Of a stretch of DNA of 64,000 nucleotides, positions 53,079 to 63,418 are shown in pieces. The position numbers and the translations under genes are program-made. The stretch covers positions 1,612,001 through 1,676,000 of the forward strand of contig CP099426.1 in assembly GCA_024114885.1 (NCBI GenBank), given 5' to 3'. This DNA is from Septoria linicola (lineage: Eukaryota; Ascomycota; Dothideomycetes; Mycosphaerellales; Mycosphaerellaceae). Numbering within the stretch: position 1 is the first letter of the stretch; every line of letters begins with the position of its first letter. The notes beneath the pieces were generated by a model. That model worked only from the letters and a program-made list of their open reading frames with translations. It ran no database searches and was not told the DNA's origin.

Positions 53079-54198
53079 CTAAAGCTTGCTTTCATCCCGC
53101 TTGTTCAAGGTGCTTGTCAAGCGCTCGAGTTCGGCGGCGGTGACTGGGATGACTGTTCCATGGCGAGGGCTTGTCGGCAGCTTGTACGAAGGAGCGACTT
53201 TCCAATCCGGCTTGGCGATGTCAGCCGTCTCGAGCGGAATGTAGCCTCGCCCACCATATTCATCTACGAAGAGGTAGAACTTGTCGCCGTTGACATCGCC
53301 AGTGTTGGCGCGGAAAGAAGTAGGACCCTCGATAGCCTGAGTGCCAGCATCGCGTCCAATGCATGTTGCGGTGGTAGTCCAGCCATCAAGTTGATTGAGC
53401 AGTCTTGTCGAACTCTCCTGAATGATGTCGGTGCAACCTGTGACTCCGCCTTCGTCCTTTGTGAAACGGTAGTAGGTGTCGCCCGACTTGAGGACGGTGG
53501 AGTCAATGCGTGCGGTGCCTGCGTCTTGCCACACCTGCGGCTCGCTAAAGGTGACAAAGTCTTGGGTGGTGGCATACAGCATGCGGTGATAGCTATTCCC
53601 TGTGTGGTTTGTGTCACTTTCCTCGTATAGTGATGAGGCCCAGTAGACCACATATGCACTAATGTCCTCGTCGTAGTACGCTTCAGGTGCCCAAGTGTTG
53701 CCAGCGGTTGGAGGAGACACTTGGATGTGACGTTGTTCAGACCAGTTCACGAGATCCGTGCTCTCCCAGATTTCGAGATACCTGCTTCCTGTGCGAACGG
53801 AGTCGCCCCATGATGTGCCTGACCCGATGGACAGATCTGTCGCTAGCAAGAAGAACTTGCCTCCGTCTGAGGAGCGAATGATGAAAGGGTCTCTGAGACC
53901 TTTGGTGCCTTGGTTGGAGGACAGAACTGGTTGACCTGGAAGATGTTAGCTTGCAGCTCACTTGCGAATGACCTGGCAAAGTCGGCTCACCTCCATTCAA
54001 TTCCTGCCAGTCTAGGGCATTATTGCCATTGCTCGCTGCAAAGAAGATCTTTTCTCCGTCGATCGAGTTGCCTGTAAAGTAGGCAAAAGCATAACCTTCA
54101 TATCCGGCTGCCTGTCTTGATCGTAGCGCCGGACTGGCTTGTGCAAGGCTTGTGAGGCCAGATGCAGCTGTGAGCAGCTGGAGCACGAGTGACCGCAT
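53079..54198 (-). CDS. Secreted glycoside hydrolase family 43 protein (arabinosidase/xylosidase type)
   Basis: Extracellular five-bladed propeller enzyme acting on arabinan or xylan side chains. Exons 53991-54198 and 53079-53935, intron 53936-53990 (55 bp, GTGAGC, GCTAAC branch site, TTCCAG, phase 1); 354 residues. Residues 1-21 (MRSLVLQLLTAASGLTSLAQA) are a signal peptide. GH43 features: GLRDPFIIRSSDGGKFFLLA with an aspartate, YLEIWESTDLVNWS, TWAPEAYYDEDISAYVVYWA and AIEGPTSF with the general-acid glutamate. The C-terminus SPRHGTVIPVTAAELERL matches a GH43 group often annotated as arabinosidase. The frame ends in KRDESKL then TAG, after which a second GH43 domain begins in phase, so the original protein may have been bimodular. 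Divergent from the multicopper oxidase gene, convergent with tannase. Confidence 0.88.
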
Positions 54199-54553
54199 GG
54201 CGAAATGAGGGTTTCAAGGTGGATAGAATTGCACATTCACAGCATGGTGGCACGGGCACAGCCTTATATGCAGTATCATGGGTGCATTTCGGTGACATCG
54301 ATCTGCGCAATTTCTCCGTCTCAGCAGGCATATCCAAGGTTGTGATACGACCTTGGCATGTCGATCTCATCTCTCGTGCATACCGACATGATGTCGTTCG
54401 GGCTCTGCTCGAGAGCACCGAACAGCATAAAGCGAGACGACGGCAAGTGGAGCGGCATGGAGGGACAAGAAGTGTGCTGGAAGGATTGATGGAGGAATCC
54501 ATCTGCACTCCACGCCTCCGCATCCGTTATAAGGCTTGTCTATTCTCAGCTCT

Positions 54554-54560
54554 GGCTAAA
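54554..54560 (+). promoter_or_regulatory. Candidate XlnR/Xyr1 site GGCTAAA
   Basis: GGCTAAA is the core recognised by the zinc-cluster activator XlnR/Xyr1 of hemicellulase genes in Aspergillus and Trichoderma. It lies about 356 bp upstream of the GH43 start codon. A seven-base match occurs often by chance, so this is only suggestive. Confidence 0.3.
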
Positions 54561-54590
54561 GGGCGATCCTTGTGTGGTTGAAACACACGA

Positions 54591-54600
54591 ATCACGTGAT
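54591..54600. promoter_or_regulatory. Palindrome ATCACGTGAT (E-box CACGTG)
   Basis: A perfect 10-bp palindrome around CACGTG, the bHLH core site, about 390 bp upstream of the GH43 start and 30 bp from the GGCTAAA element. Factor identity is unknown. Confidence 0.35.
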
Positions 54601-56071
54601 TATCGCTGTTCGTATTTCTATCCGCCTCGGACCGGCCAGTTGATCCTAGTTAAAGCTGTTTTACTTTCTTGTTCGCCATCAGCCCAGCTTCTGCTACAAT
54701 GTCAATGTCGCGTAAATCATCTCGTCCGTCTTTTGCGGAAGGCGAATTCTCCTGTGGGCACAAAACGCGAGGACAAGCACAAGTGATGGTCATGCGGCAT
54801 ATGCTTCTACGCGACGCGTTCAGCCCATGTCTCTCACCCTTGCCGCGTCAAGGCGCGTGGAATTGTCAAGGATTCGCACTCGACAGCTAGCTTTGAGGTG
54901 ACTGTCGTGCATGTCCGGGATGCCATAAGACCGTCGCAACAGCTCAAGCGAAGAGCAACGACCAGCTTCCAATGAGTAAGACGTGAACACGATCAGCTTC
55001 GACGATGACACCAGATTCAGAGACATTGAGAAGCAGTGAAGTGGCAACTTGAGTGCGAACGATGATCTCTCTGAACTGTACTGACCCATCATGAACACGC
55101 GCTGATGTACCGCAAGAACATCTGACACCAGGCGCGAGCTGTCTTACGTTGCCTGAACGTGCATGCGGGTGTCCACATATGAACACCTGCATTCGACGGT
55201 CCTGTGCTCATGAAGTTTGATCCAGCGTGAGGATCTCTGTACATTTGTGGCTCATGCTGGCGTGCGAGCGAAGCACAACGACCCGAGGGAGAAGTGAACG
55301 ATCCAAGACGGCTCATTCGGCATGGCTCTCTGCTGGATATTACCATGTCTCGGGCTCTTTAGCCGAGTCTCCATCAGGTTGGCCACGCACGAAAGGCGGA
55401 ATCGCGAGGCGTGGAGTCGAGATTCTGGATTCAAGAATTGATTGTGCAATTTCTCATGTGGTCAAAAGTATGTTTTCGCAAAACGCGGCCGTAACAGCTC
55501 CTTGAGCTTCGTTGAAGTCGTGGCCAAGCCTATAGCGAACTTTATCGCATATCGGCGCAGGATCATTGCGTAACAAACATGCTGCGAACCAGGTTGACAT
55601 GCTTGTGCGACAACCACAAGTTCACTTCTTCCATACACGACCAGCAGACTTGCGTTAACAACGCTGTTGAGTGGTCCTCGTGTACTTCACGATCAGTACG
55701 GCCAATCTAGAGCATTGCTCGTGGCAGAACATGACCACTGTATTCGACAGCCACGCGAGCTTCTCCGTTACACCACGGCTGTGGCACGATTCACGATGTA
55801 ACTCTTGGCTGCTTCCACCCGGTTGACCCCTGTTCGTTCTGCGCCAAATAGACAAATTTGTCTGGCTGTCTATCGCCGGAGCACTGGATAAGCCTGTCAC
55901 ATTGGCAAACTCCAATTGCCATCTGCGGAACATTGGAGGGGTTATAGACGACGCTGGCATACTTTGAGTCTCCTGGTAGACGGCTCAATTACCTTTAAGC
56001 GATGCTAGTATAAGGTGCGTACTGTCCTCCGGACCACAGAATTTCGGGCTTGTGTCTACATCACTCTCACG

Positions 56072-58258
56072 ATGTTGTCCCCAATAACACTACTGGCCTG
56101 TCTGCTGACGATCAGCTCTTCAGCTCTGGCGGCCACACGAAGGTTTGCAATTGAGGCAAGCTGGGGAAGTGGTGCACCAGATGGCTTCGAACGACAGATG
56201 ATACTAGTCAATGGAACTTCGCCGGGTCCTGCATTGATAGTGGATCAAGGAGACGACGTGGAAGTATGCGACTAGTTCAAGCGGGCTGCCAGAAAACCGC
56301 TGATCGATCATATAGTTCTATATGCACAATGGCTTGGACTTGGAGACTACGATACATTTCCACGGCATCGAGTAAGCAGCCGATCATGCTGCGCAGTAAT
56401 GGATTGAGTACTGATCTGGACAGACAGCTGCATACACCTTGGTCGGATGGAGTGCCAGGACTTTCACAACGCCCTGTCGCGCCTGGTGCTGGCTTTCTGT
56501 ACAAGTGGAGGGCAACCGAGTCCGGAGCATACTGGTGAGGTATCCCTTAGCATATCCCGCAACAGAGTGATTCTGACTGTGAGCAGGTACCATGCGCACT
56601 ATCAATCTCAAGTCAGCGATGGGTTATATGGACCGATCTACATTCGTCCGAGCCGATCTCAGCCAAAGCCGTTCGATCGAATTACCAGTGACAGTGCATC
56701 TCTGAATGCCCTGATGCGAGCCGAAGACAATCCACAATTCGTCATGGTCACCGATTGGCAGCACGTTACTTCGAACGAACTGATGGCGATCCAAAATCGG
56801 ACCAACATCGACGTCTACTGTGCACAGAGTATGCTCTTCAACGGCCACGGAGCAGTCAATTGCTTGACAACTGAGCAGCAGCGCGCAGCTCTGGCACCAC
56901 CATTTCAGCAGCTTTACGGCCCGCAAGGACCACTGGCTGGCTCGTGGTTTACACCTAGTGGATGTGCGCCTTTCAACGGCTTCACACAGAACCCGGGACC
57001 AATCGATCCAGCTGGACTTCCACAAGAAGTGACTGGCTGTCGGGCCACAGACAGTCAGCTGAGCGACTTTCGTGTCAATCCAGCCGAGCAATGGGCCAAT
57101 TTCCACCTCATGAGTGCCAACTCAATTCTGGCTCCTGTCATCTCACTAGACGGCCACGACATGTGGGTATACGCTGTTGATGGTCGATACATCGAGCCGT
57201 ATCGCGTGCAAGGGTTGCAGTTCTACAGCGGAGAACGATACTCTGTGATGATTCCGCTCAACCAAGCACCTGGCACATACACATTCCGCGCCAGCCACTT
57301 TGGCTTCAACCAGCTGCTGAGCGGGTACGCAACAGTCACTTATGAAAGTGATGACTCGGGCAATGGCAACGACGGCGGGTCCAGTGGCAGCGATGGCGGT
57401 AAGCCTCCCAGTTATGGCAAAAAATCCGTCAAACATGGTGGCCGGAAACACAAAGGTTCCAGAGGTTTTGACTTGAACATCCCAGCTTTCTCGGACACTG
57501 CATCATTTGGGAAAGACAAACGCCAAAGCTTGAGTGATGCTCAAGCGTACTTCACATATGGCGGCTGGCCGGTCTCGCAGAATGTCATCCAGCTCAATGA
57601 AACCGGCATCATACCGTTTCCGAACGTGCCCCCAGCCCGAGACGCCGACGCCACCTTCATCTTCCAGATGTCTCGCTTCCAAGCACCCTGGATGTGGACT
57701 GTGACTGGACAGGCTGCATACCCAGCCTTCCCGAAGGAGTACGCCGAAGACGATCCACTTCTTTACTTCCCAAACGGCGAAGAGGCCCATGCCCGAGATC
57801 TGGTTGTACGCACACAGAACAATACCTGGGTCGATCTAGTCTTCGCGGTCACCGACATGTTTGGGCCACCACATCCGATGCACAAACATAGCAACAAGGC
57901 TTATGTAATTGGTCGTGGTACCGGAAACTGGACCTGGAACTCTGTCGCTGAAGCTGCTGCTGCGCAACCACAGAGTTTCAATTTTGATTCACCCCAGCTT
58001 CGAGATGGCTATGCTACACCACCTTCAGCTGGGCAGCCAGTGTGGCTAGTTGTTCGATATCACGTGGTCAATCCTGGTGCCTTCATGCTCCATTGCCATA
58101 TACAAACACATCTCGCAGGAGGAATGGTAAGTGAAATCGACCTAGACAACCTCTTAGCCTCATATGCTGACTCTTCATAGGCAGTGGCAATGCTCGACGC
58201 TGTGGAGCACTTTCCCGAGATCCCAGAGGAGTACAGCATCGACCGGAACGGGACATAA
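56072..58258 (+). CDS. Secreted laccase-like multicopper oxidase
   Basis: Extracellular copper oxidase that oxidises phenols or related donors with reduction of O2 to water. Exons 56072-56263, 56316-56371, 56424-56534, 56587-58126, 58181-58258; introns 52, 52, 52 and 54 bp; 658 residues. Residues 1-20 (MLSPITLLACLLTISSSALA) are a signal peptide. All copper-ligand blocks are present: HFHG (78-81), WYHAHY (120-125), HPMHKH (549-554) and HCHIQTHLAGGM (622-633) with the type-1 cysteine 623 and axial Met633. Splicing of the first two introns is needed to restore GLDLETTIHFHGIEQLHTPW. A Gly/Ser/Lys-rich insert (about residues 375-410) lies between domains 2 and 3. The family includes ascomycete laccases and pigment-pathway oxidases; ferroxidase use cannot be excluded. 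Confidence 0.92.
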
Positions 58259-58419
58259 TGTGTTAACGGACATGATCGCATCAAAGACAAAAGTTTCGTA
58301 TCTTTTCACCTCAGCAGCAGCATCACCACAGTCTATCGCATTAGGGAGAATCTCGGCGGCATTTCAGTCAGTTTTCTCCTCGGTGAACAGATTCATACAG
58401 TCATCAATACTACAATACT

Positions 58420-59504
58420 CTAGTCAATCTCAATGCCCACCTTAGCGAAGTGCTTCTGATCCCACATGTACTGATATGCCTCAGGGACCTGGTCCAGCGT
58501 CCACTTCTTCTCGTCGACAACAGGATGGATGTCGTTTGCTTCGACAGCACGGTTCATGGCTTCGAATTGCTGGCGCGAGCCGACCAACACGCCACGGATA
58601 GTGCAAATGTTCATGAGTGCGTCAATCATGCTTGGCATCTCCTCGCCCTTGACACCTCCGAGGAAGCCGATGATGGTGATTACGCCATCAATGGCAATGG
58701 CTTTGAGGGAGTGCTTCAAGGTGTTTGATCCGCCCACTTCGACGACATGCTGAACGCCACGGCCTCCAGTGAGCTTCTTGGCGGTCTCGCCCCAGTTCTG
58801 GTCCTCTTTGTAGTTGAGCACATGGTCTGCGCCGAGCTTCTTCAACAGCTCGCCTTTCGACGCGGAGGATGTAGTCGCAATGACCTTGGCACCTGCAGCT
58901 TTGGCAAACTGCACAGCAAAGATTGAGACACCTCCCGTGCCTTGTGTCAGAACCCAGTCGCCAGGCATGAGCTGCTTCAGCCCATACAGAGCATTCCAAG
59001 CTGTCAGACCAGCACAAGTCAAAGTTGACGCCTCGACAAAGTCGAGGTTCGATGGCTTGTGGACAAGACCTTGCTCGTCGTACGCTCCATACTGGCGGAA
59101 GGTGCCGTCCACGACTCCTCCGACTCCTCCTGTGATGGATTGGTCGTCGAGAGAGCCTGCAATGTGGCCTTGACTGAAGAGAGTGATTACCTCATCGCCT
59201 TTCTTGAAGCGTTGGACTTTGGAGCCAACTGCTTCGACGACACCAGAGCCGTCTGAGCCTGGGACGACATTGTCGCTTAGAGGGAATGGATATTGACCCT
59301 TTGTGATGATCAGGTCACGGTAGTTGAGCGATGCGCCCTTGACTATGTGCTGTGTCAGTCTGATGACATGGACGCATCCGTTTCTGCATACTTACATCTG
59401 ACGAGAACGTCTTTGTCGCCGATTTGAGGCTTCTCCTCGTTCGACTGCTTCAGGGCGTCGAAGCCGGACTTGCCGGTGACTCTCCAAGACTTGTTTCCAG
59501 GCAT
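58420..59504 (-). CDS. Quinone-oxidoreductase-type medium-chain dehydrogenase
   Basis: NAD(P)H-dependent oxidoreductase of the medium-chain dehydrogenase/reductase superfamily, cytosolic (no leader). Exons 59396-59504 and 58420-59342, intron 59343-59395 (53 bp, GTAAGT...CACATAG, phase 1); 343 residues. The N-terminal GroES-like domain contains VRFKGASLNYRDLIITKGQY, where the catalytic zinc cysteine of classical alcohol dehydrogenases is absent, and VVPGSDGSGVVEAVG. The Rossmann domain contains the glycine motif TQGTGGVSIFAVQFAKAAGA, and KKLGADHVLNYK follows, as in quinone reductases and enoyl reductases of this superfamily. It converges on the multicopper oxidase gene with 161 bp between stops. 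A role in reducing quinones made by the oxidase is attractive but inferred from position only. Confidence 0.88.
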
Positions 59505-60593
59505 GATTACAAAGCAGATAAGAATTCACTTACAGTGTAAATTGAGATTCAGCAGCAATCTCGAGAGTATGGACAGGACTTATATGAGGGAGCTCATCTA
59601 TTTCTAAGCCGATCGCTCTGAGACCGGCACTACGACCGCGAGCAGTGCTGTTGACCCACATAATGTCATTGTCTGGGGAAGAATGTCATGGAACGATAGC
59701 ATGACGTTTGATGGGATGGGATATGTTAGCGAGATTCGGTACGTGAGCTCTCCCACAGTTTTGCAGAAGAGGCGGCTTGGCTCGCTGGCGGCCGCTGCCG
59801 AAGTGTTGCCGCACGAGTTTCGGCCATAGACTTTGTGCTGCATTCCAACTACTTTGCCACTTTTGTTACGATGGTACGTCGCGCGACTCCTGCGTGCGCT
59901 GCTTGTCGAGACAGAGACATTCGCTAGTGGTGTGTTGCGCGTCTGGAGTGGTCACGGCATACCCACAGAACGATCGAGAGACGCATCGAAGAACGATCAA
60001 ACGCGACCTCGCGATGACCCGACATTCCCTCCTGCCAGCCATATCGCGGACAACGAAGAACCTTGATGATCATGTTTCGACAATGACGATCTCTCGTAAC
60101 ACTATGGCTTGACCTGAGATGCATTCTACGAACTTCTCGAAGCTGGGCAGTTGCATGTGGCCGACATAGCAATGACCAGCACGGCTTGGCCACAATCAGC
60201 GTCATCGCATGTCCCAACAATGGCAAGCACTTGAACCATCACCACGTGCAAGCATACCATCCATCTACCGGCGACGGGCACACCTTTGTTACCATGCTGT
60301 GTTTTCTTTGTGCTGCGAAATTGGACCAGCCATGCCATGGTCGTGGCTCAAAGGACCTCGCTTTGACCTATATTCGGCCATGAAGTCAACAAAGAAAGCC
60401 CACATCATGGAGCAGATGCGTGTGGCAATATGGACTATACAGGCTTGCCCGACGAGCTTTCCTTTCCTCCTCATCACATTTCCTACTCGTTCTTGTATTG
60501 TTGTTTTACCACACATTCATTCAAACGAGAGGCAGGTCCTCTTACGACATTTCATTCATAATTTAGATCCTGTTTGCGATAGTATTCCTCATA
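59505..60593. other. Divergent intergenic region, 1.09 kb
   Basis: Promoters of the dehydrogenase (minus) and the coiled-coil protein (plus). The about 100 bp before 60594 are T-rich. No gene seen. Confidence 0.5.
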
Positions 60594-63104
60594 ATGTCTA
60601 ATCAAGCAACTCACGGGAACAGCGGTTCCAAGCCAGCTCAGGTCAGTGCGCTGGACGCATCGGCTGAGCTGCCACTTGAGCAAGCTCCAGATTCTCAGCC
60701 TGTGGGAGTCGAGCCCGTAGCGTTGGGTAGCTCCTGGAGCGATTCCTCATCGGAATCCGAGTACGGCGATGAGGAAGAAGAAGGAGAAAATGGCGAGACA
60801 GCAGAAAATGAGTCAGCAAAGCCAATCGTGGAGGCTGTCACCCAAGAAGCGCCAACCACCCCTTCTGACGATAGCCTGGTACCATCAGCTGTTAAGACAG
60901 AAGCGAATGCTGGACTCGATGGGCACGCTGCACCTGATGTTGACGGTATCGATGAGGACTTTGACCACGAGCAGGATGCAAACAGCGAGCAAGAGGAGAC
61001 GCCGCTTGACCAGAGCAAGTTCGCCAGCTTTACCGGAGACGAATACACTACAGCCGTCTCTACGACAGAGGCTGCTACTTCCGGGGCTGAAGACATCGCC
61101 ATCGACCAGGCTTTGTTCGGAGACTTCGACGATGACAATTCAGCAGCAATCGCGAAACACAACGTAATTGCTGATACGAGCGTTCAAGCACTGGCTGACA
61201 ATTTCGATTCTGACAACAGCGATCTCATCTTCCAATATTACGGCTCGGGTGAAGCGCATGAAAATGATTACAAGAGGACTGGCTCGAAGCAGAAGAAACA
61301 TGCACCTCCGTCCATCGAAGTCCGACCAGCACCGGCTGTGCGCTTCAGTCGGAGACATGAAAGACCTGTGCCCGCATTAAAGCACGCAACACCGGAACCC
61401 AGTTCGCCTGGCTTGAAGCGTTGCAAGGCCAGAGGCCTGCCATTTTCAAGCTTGCCCCCTCTCCCGAGCCCTCTTGGCTTACATGCCTCAGGCTCTACGC
61501 TGCCTGCGTCGTCAATAGCCCACGATGCGGCTAGTACGAGCCCGAAGGACTCTGAAGCAAGCTCTGTCTCATCCCCTTGGAAGAGCACAGCAAAGATGCC
61601 TGAGCACAAGTTCTCCTTCGGCGTGCCAAGAGCAGCTCCACCGCCTCCAGGTGGAACAAAGCACCGCCGGGATCGGGCTGTGTGCGACACAGTGGCTTCT
61701 CCTGAGTCACTGCTGACATCAGACGAGGTCCTGGAGCTTACAGGTATAAGTCGCGAGACATCTCGTGCGTTTGTCAAAGTGTACAAGGCAAGTATCAAGG
61801 CCATAGATGCAGAAGAATCCCAGGCTGCTCTCAACGCCGGGCGATCGGCGCTGAATTTGACACTTGCTAGTTGGGGAATGCCAGTTGTTGCGGCGTCACA
61901 AAAGTACCGTACGGCTCGCGTAGCAGACACACCAGAGAAGCGCCAGGAATACACCAACGCGTTCCTGCACGAGTACCACGAACGCTACGTTTCATTGGTG
62001 TCCCAATGCAACGTATTATCCCAAAAGCTCAAGAGCGCTGAGAGAGACCTGAAGTCGATGCACGCTGAGATGGAAAAGGAGATGCTCAACGTACAGACCG
62101 AATTGGAGGAATGCTGGACAGACCGACATTCAGACCAGGCATCTCACAAACTTCTCCAAGGGCAATATGACAGACTGAAAGACGATACTGTACAGCTTGA
62201 GCTGGAAAGACTCGAAGCCGTTAAATCGCTTGCATCCTTGCAGGATGAATTCGATAAGCACATGGCTTTACAGGAAGCCAATGAGACACAGGGTGCTGCC
62301 TACGAGGATCTGGAAACGTACAACGAGGAGCTTGAAGCTCGCCTTGTGGAGTTCGAGACGCGCATCGAGATCATGGAAAGCCAGGCCCACGAGACCCAAC
62401 AGAGACAAATTGCTTCAGAGGAAGAGCTCGAGATTGCTCATTTGGAAGTCGAAACCATTCGGCAGGAATTGGAAGATGCACGTATCGAGCTGAACAGAGT
62501 CTACCTCAGCTTGGGATCCAAGCCTAGTGCCTCCAGTGACTGCACAGACAGCGACGGCGAGTTCACCGGCGCTATCAACGACGTCCAGAACCCAGACGAT
62601 GCCACGGTGATCGATCTGCAGTCCCGCATCGACGCGCTGGAGGACCGTTGCTCACTCTACAGTCAGCAGTTGACAACTGCTCAGAACCAGCTTGACACGC
62701 TGCACGCTGCTCCCCGCGAGCTGACTGGAGCAGCACATGCACCAACGTACTCCGACGAGGGGCAGACCCAACTGTACGAGTATCAACAGCGCATCCTGCA
62801 GCTCCAGCAGGAGAACCAGGCACACATCGAAAAGCAGAATCGACTAACAGCGCTCATGAACCAGGTTCGCGAGATGGTTGAGACCCTCGAAGCTGACAAG
62901 GCAGCCCTAACGCTCGCCAACGAGACCTTGCAGAACCAGCGTCCGACACTTTCTCCCATTGATACATCAAGCATCAGCATCGCAGAGCCTCCGAAGTGGG
63001 CTGCACGCCGAGCTGCCTGGCGCGAAACTCCAGAATGGAAAGCACGATACGCGCTGTACCAGGAACAGTCACGACTGGCCGAGGAGGCCGCCGCTGCCGC
63101 ATAA
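60594..63104 (+). CDS. Acidic N-terminus / long coiled-coil protein, function unknown
   Basis: An 836-residue protein from one exon, ATG 60594. Residues 1-180 are strongly acidic and disordered (SSSESEYGDEEEEGENGE; FGDFDDDN). A proline/serine-rich basic stretch follows to about residue 370. Residues about 380-445 (SDEVLELTGISRETSRAFVK, then VYKASIKAIDAEESQAALNAG) look like a compact helical domain. From about 460 to 800 the protein is a long heptad-rich coiled coil with a break near 640-660. The C-terminus has WAARRAAWRETPEWKARYAL. No signal peptide or membrane segment. The layout suggests a cytoskeletal, spindle or septal scaffold, but I recognise no family and claim no function. Confidence 0.75.
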   Translation: MSNQATHGNSGSKPAQVSALDASAELPLEQAPDSQPVGVEPVALGSSWSDSSSESEYGDEEEEGENGETAENESAKPIVEAVTQEAPTTPSDDSLVPSAVKTEANAGLDGHAAPDVDGIDEDFDHEQDANSEQEETPLDQSKFASFTGDEYTTAVSTTEAATSGAEDIAIDQALFGDFDDDNSAAIAKHNVIADTSVQALADNFDSDNSDLIFQYYGSGEAHENDYKRTGSKQKKHAPPSIEVRPAPAVRFSRRHERPVPALKHATPEPSSPGLKRCKARGLPFSSLPPLPSPLGLHASGSTLPASSIAHDAASTSPKDSEASSVSSPWKSTAKMPEHKFSFGVPRAAPPPPGGTKHRRDRAVCDTVASPESLLTSDEVLELTGISRETSRAFVKVYKASIKAIDAEESQAALNAGRSALNLTLASWGMPVVAASQKYRTARVADTPEKRQEYTNAFLHEYHERYVSLVSQCNVLSQKLKSAERDLKSMHAEMEKEMLNVQTELEECWTDRHSDQASHKLLQGQYDRLKDDTVQLELERLEAVKSLASLQDEFDKHMALQEANETQGAAYEDLETYNEELEARLVEFETRIEIMESQAHETQQRQIASEEELEIAHLEVETIRQELEDARIELNRVYLSLGSKPSASSDCTDSDGEFTGAINDVQNPDDATVIDLQSRIDALEDRCSLYSQQLTTAQNQLDTLHAAPRELTGAAHAPTYSDEGQTQLYEYQQRILQLQQENQAHIEKQNRLTALMNQVREMVETLEADKAALTLANETLQNQRPTLSPIDTSSISIAEPPKWAARRAAWRETPEWKARYALYQEQSRLAEEAAAAA

Positions 63105-63418
63105 TCGAGCAGGATTCAAAGCTCAACCCATCAGATTGCATGTGAGAACTATTCTCGCCGTTTTTTTTTCTATTATTGTACATTTCGTATATCACTTCAC
63201 ATTCGTTCCATACTCTTCCCTTTCATCTCGATCATATCTTACAGACTCGTTCTTCGTGTAGAGCCAACGTAGGTTCTTTGCCGGTGGCACCACGTGGCTG
63301 CCAATGGCTCTTGAAGCAGTCCTAGATCTCACCCTCTTGTGCAAAAGCGATTTAGCTCACATCTCGACACGGGCTGTGCCAGAGATGAAGCTGGCAAACG
63401 AGGATGCAGCATCATCTC
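63105..63418. other. Convergent intergenic region, 314 bp
   Basis: 3' flanks of the coiled-coil gene and the DUF924 gene; contains a T9 run near 63162. Nothing else seen. Confidence 0.5.

Larger units (their letters stand above)
54199..56071. promoter_or_regulatory. 1.9-kb divergent promoter between GH43 and multicopper oxidase genes
   Basis: The start codons of two secreted-enzyme genes face away from this region, so shared activation is possible. No gene is supported inside; short frames lack coding character. Two candidate sites are listed separately. Confidence 0.5.

Noticed and set aside
56264..56315. GLPEN-like peptide inside the first oxidase intron, taken at first as coding with frameshifts
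   Set aside because: Splicing 56264-56315 gives the full GLDLETTIHFHG block in phase, so the peptide is a chance match.
56264..56586. Three consecutive introns of exactly 52 bp in the oxidase gene, suggestive of introner-like elements
   Set aside because: Apart from splice signals the three sequences are not similar to each other, so equal length is coincidental.
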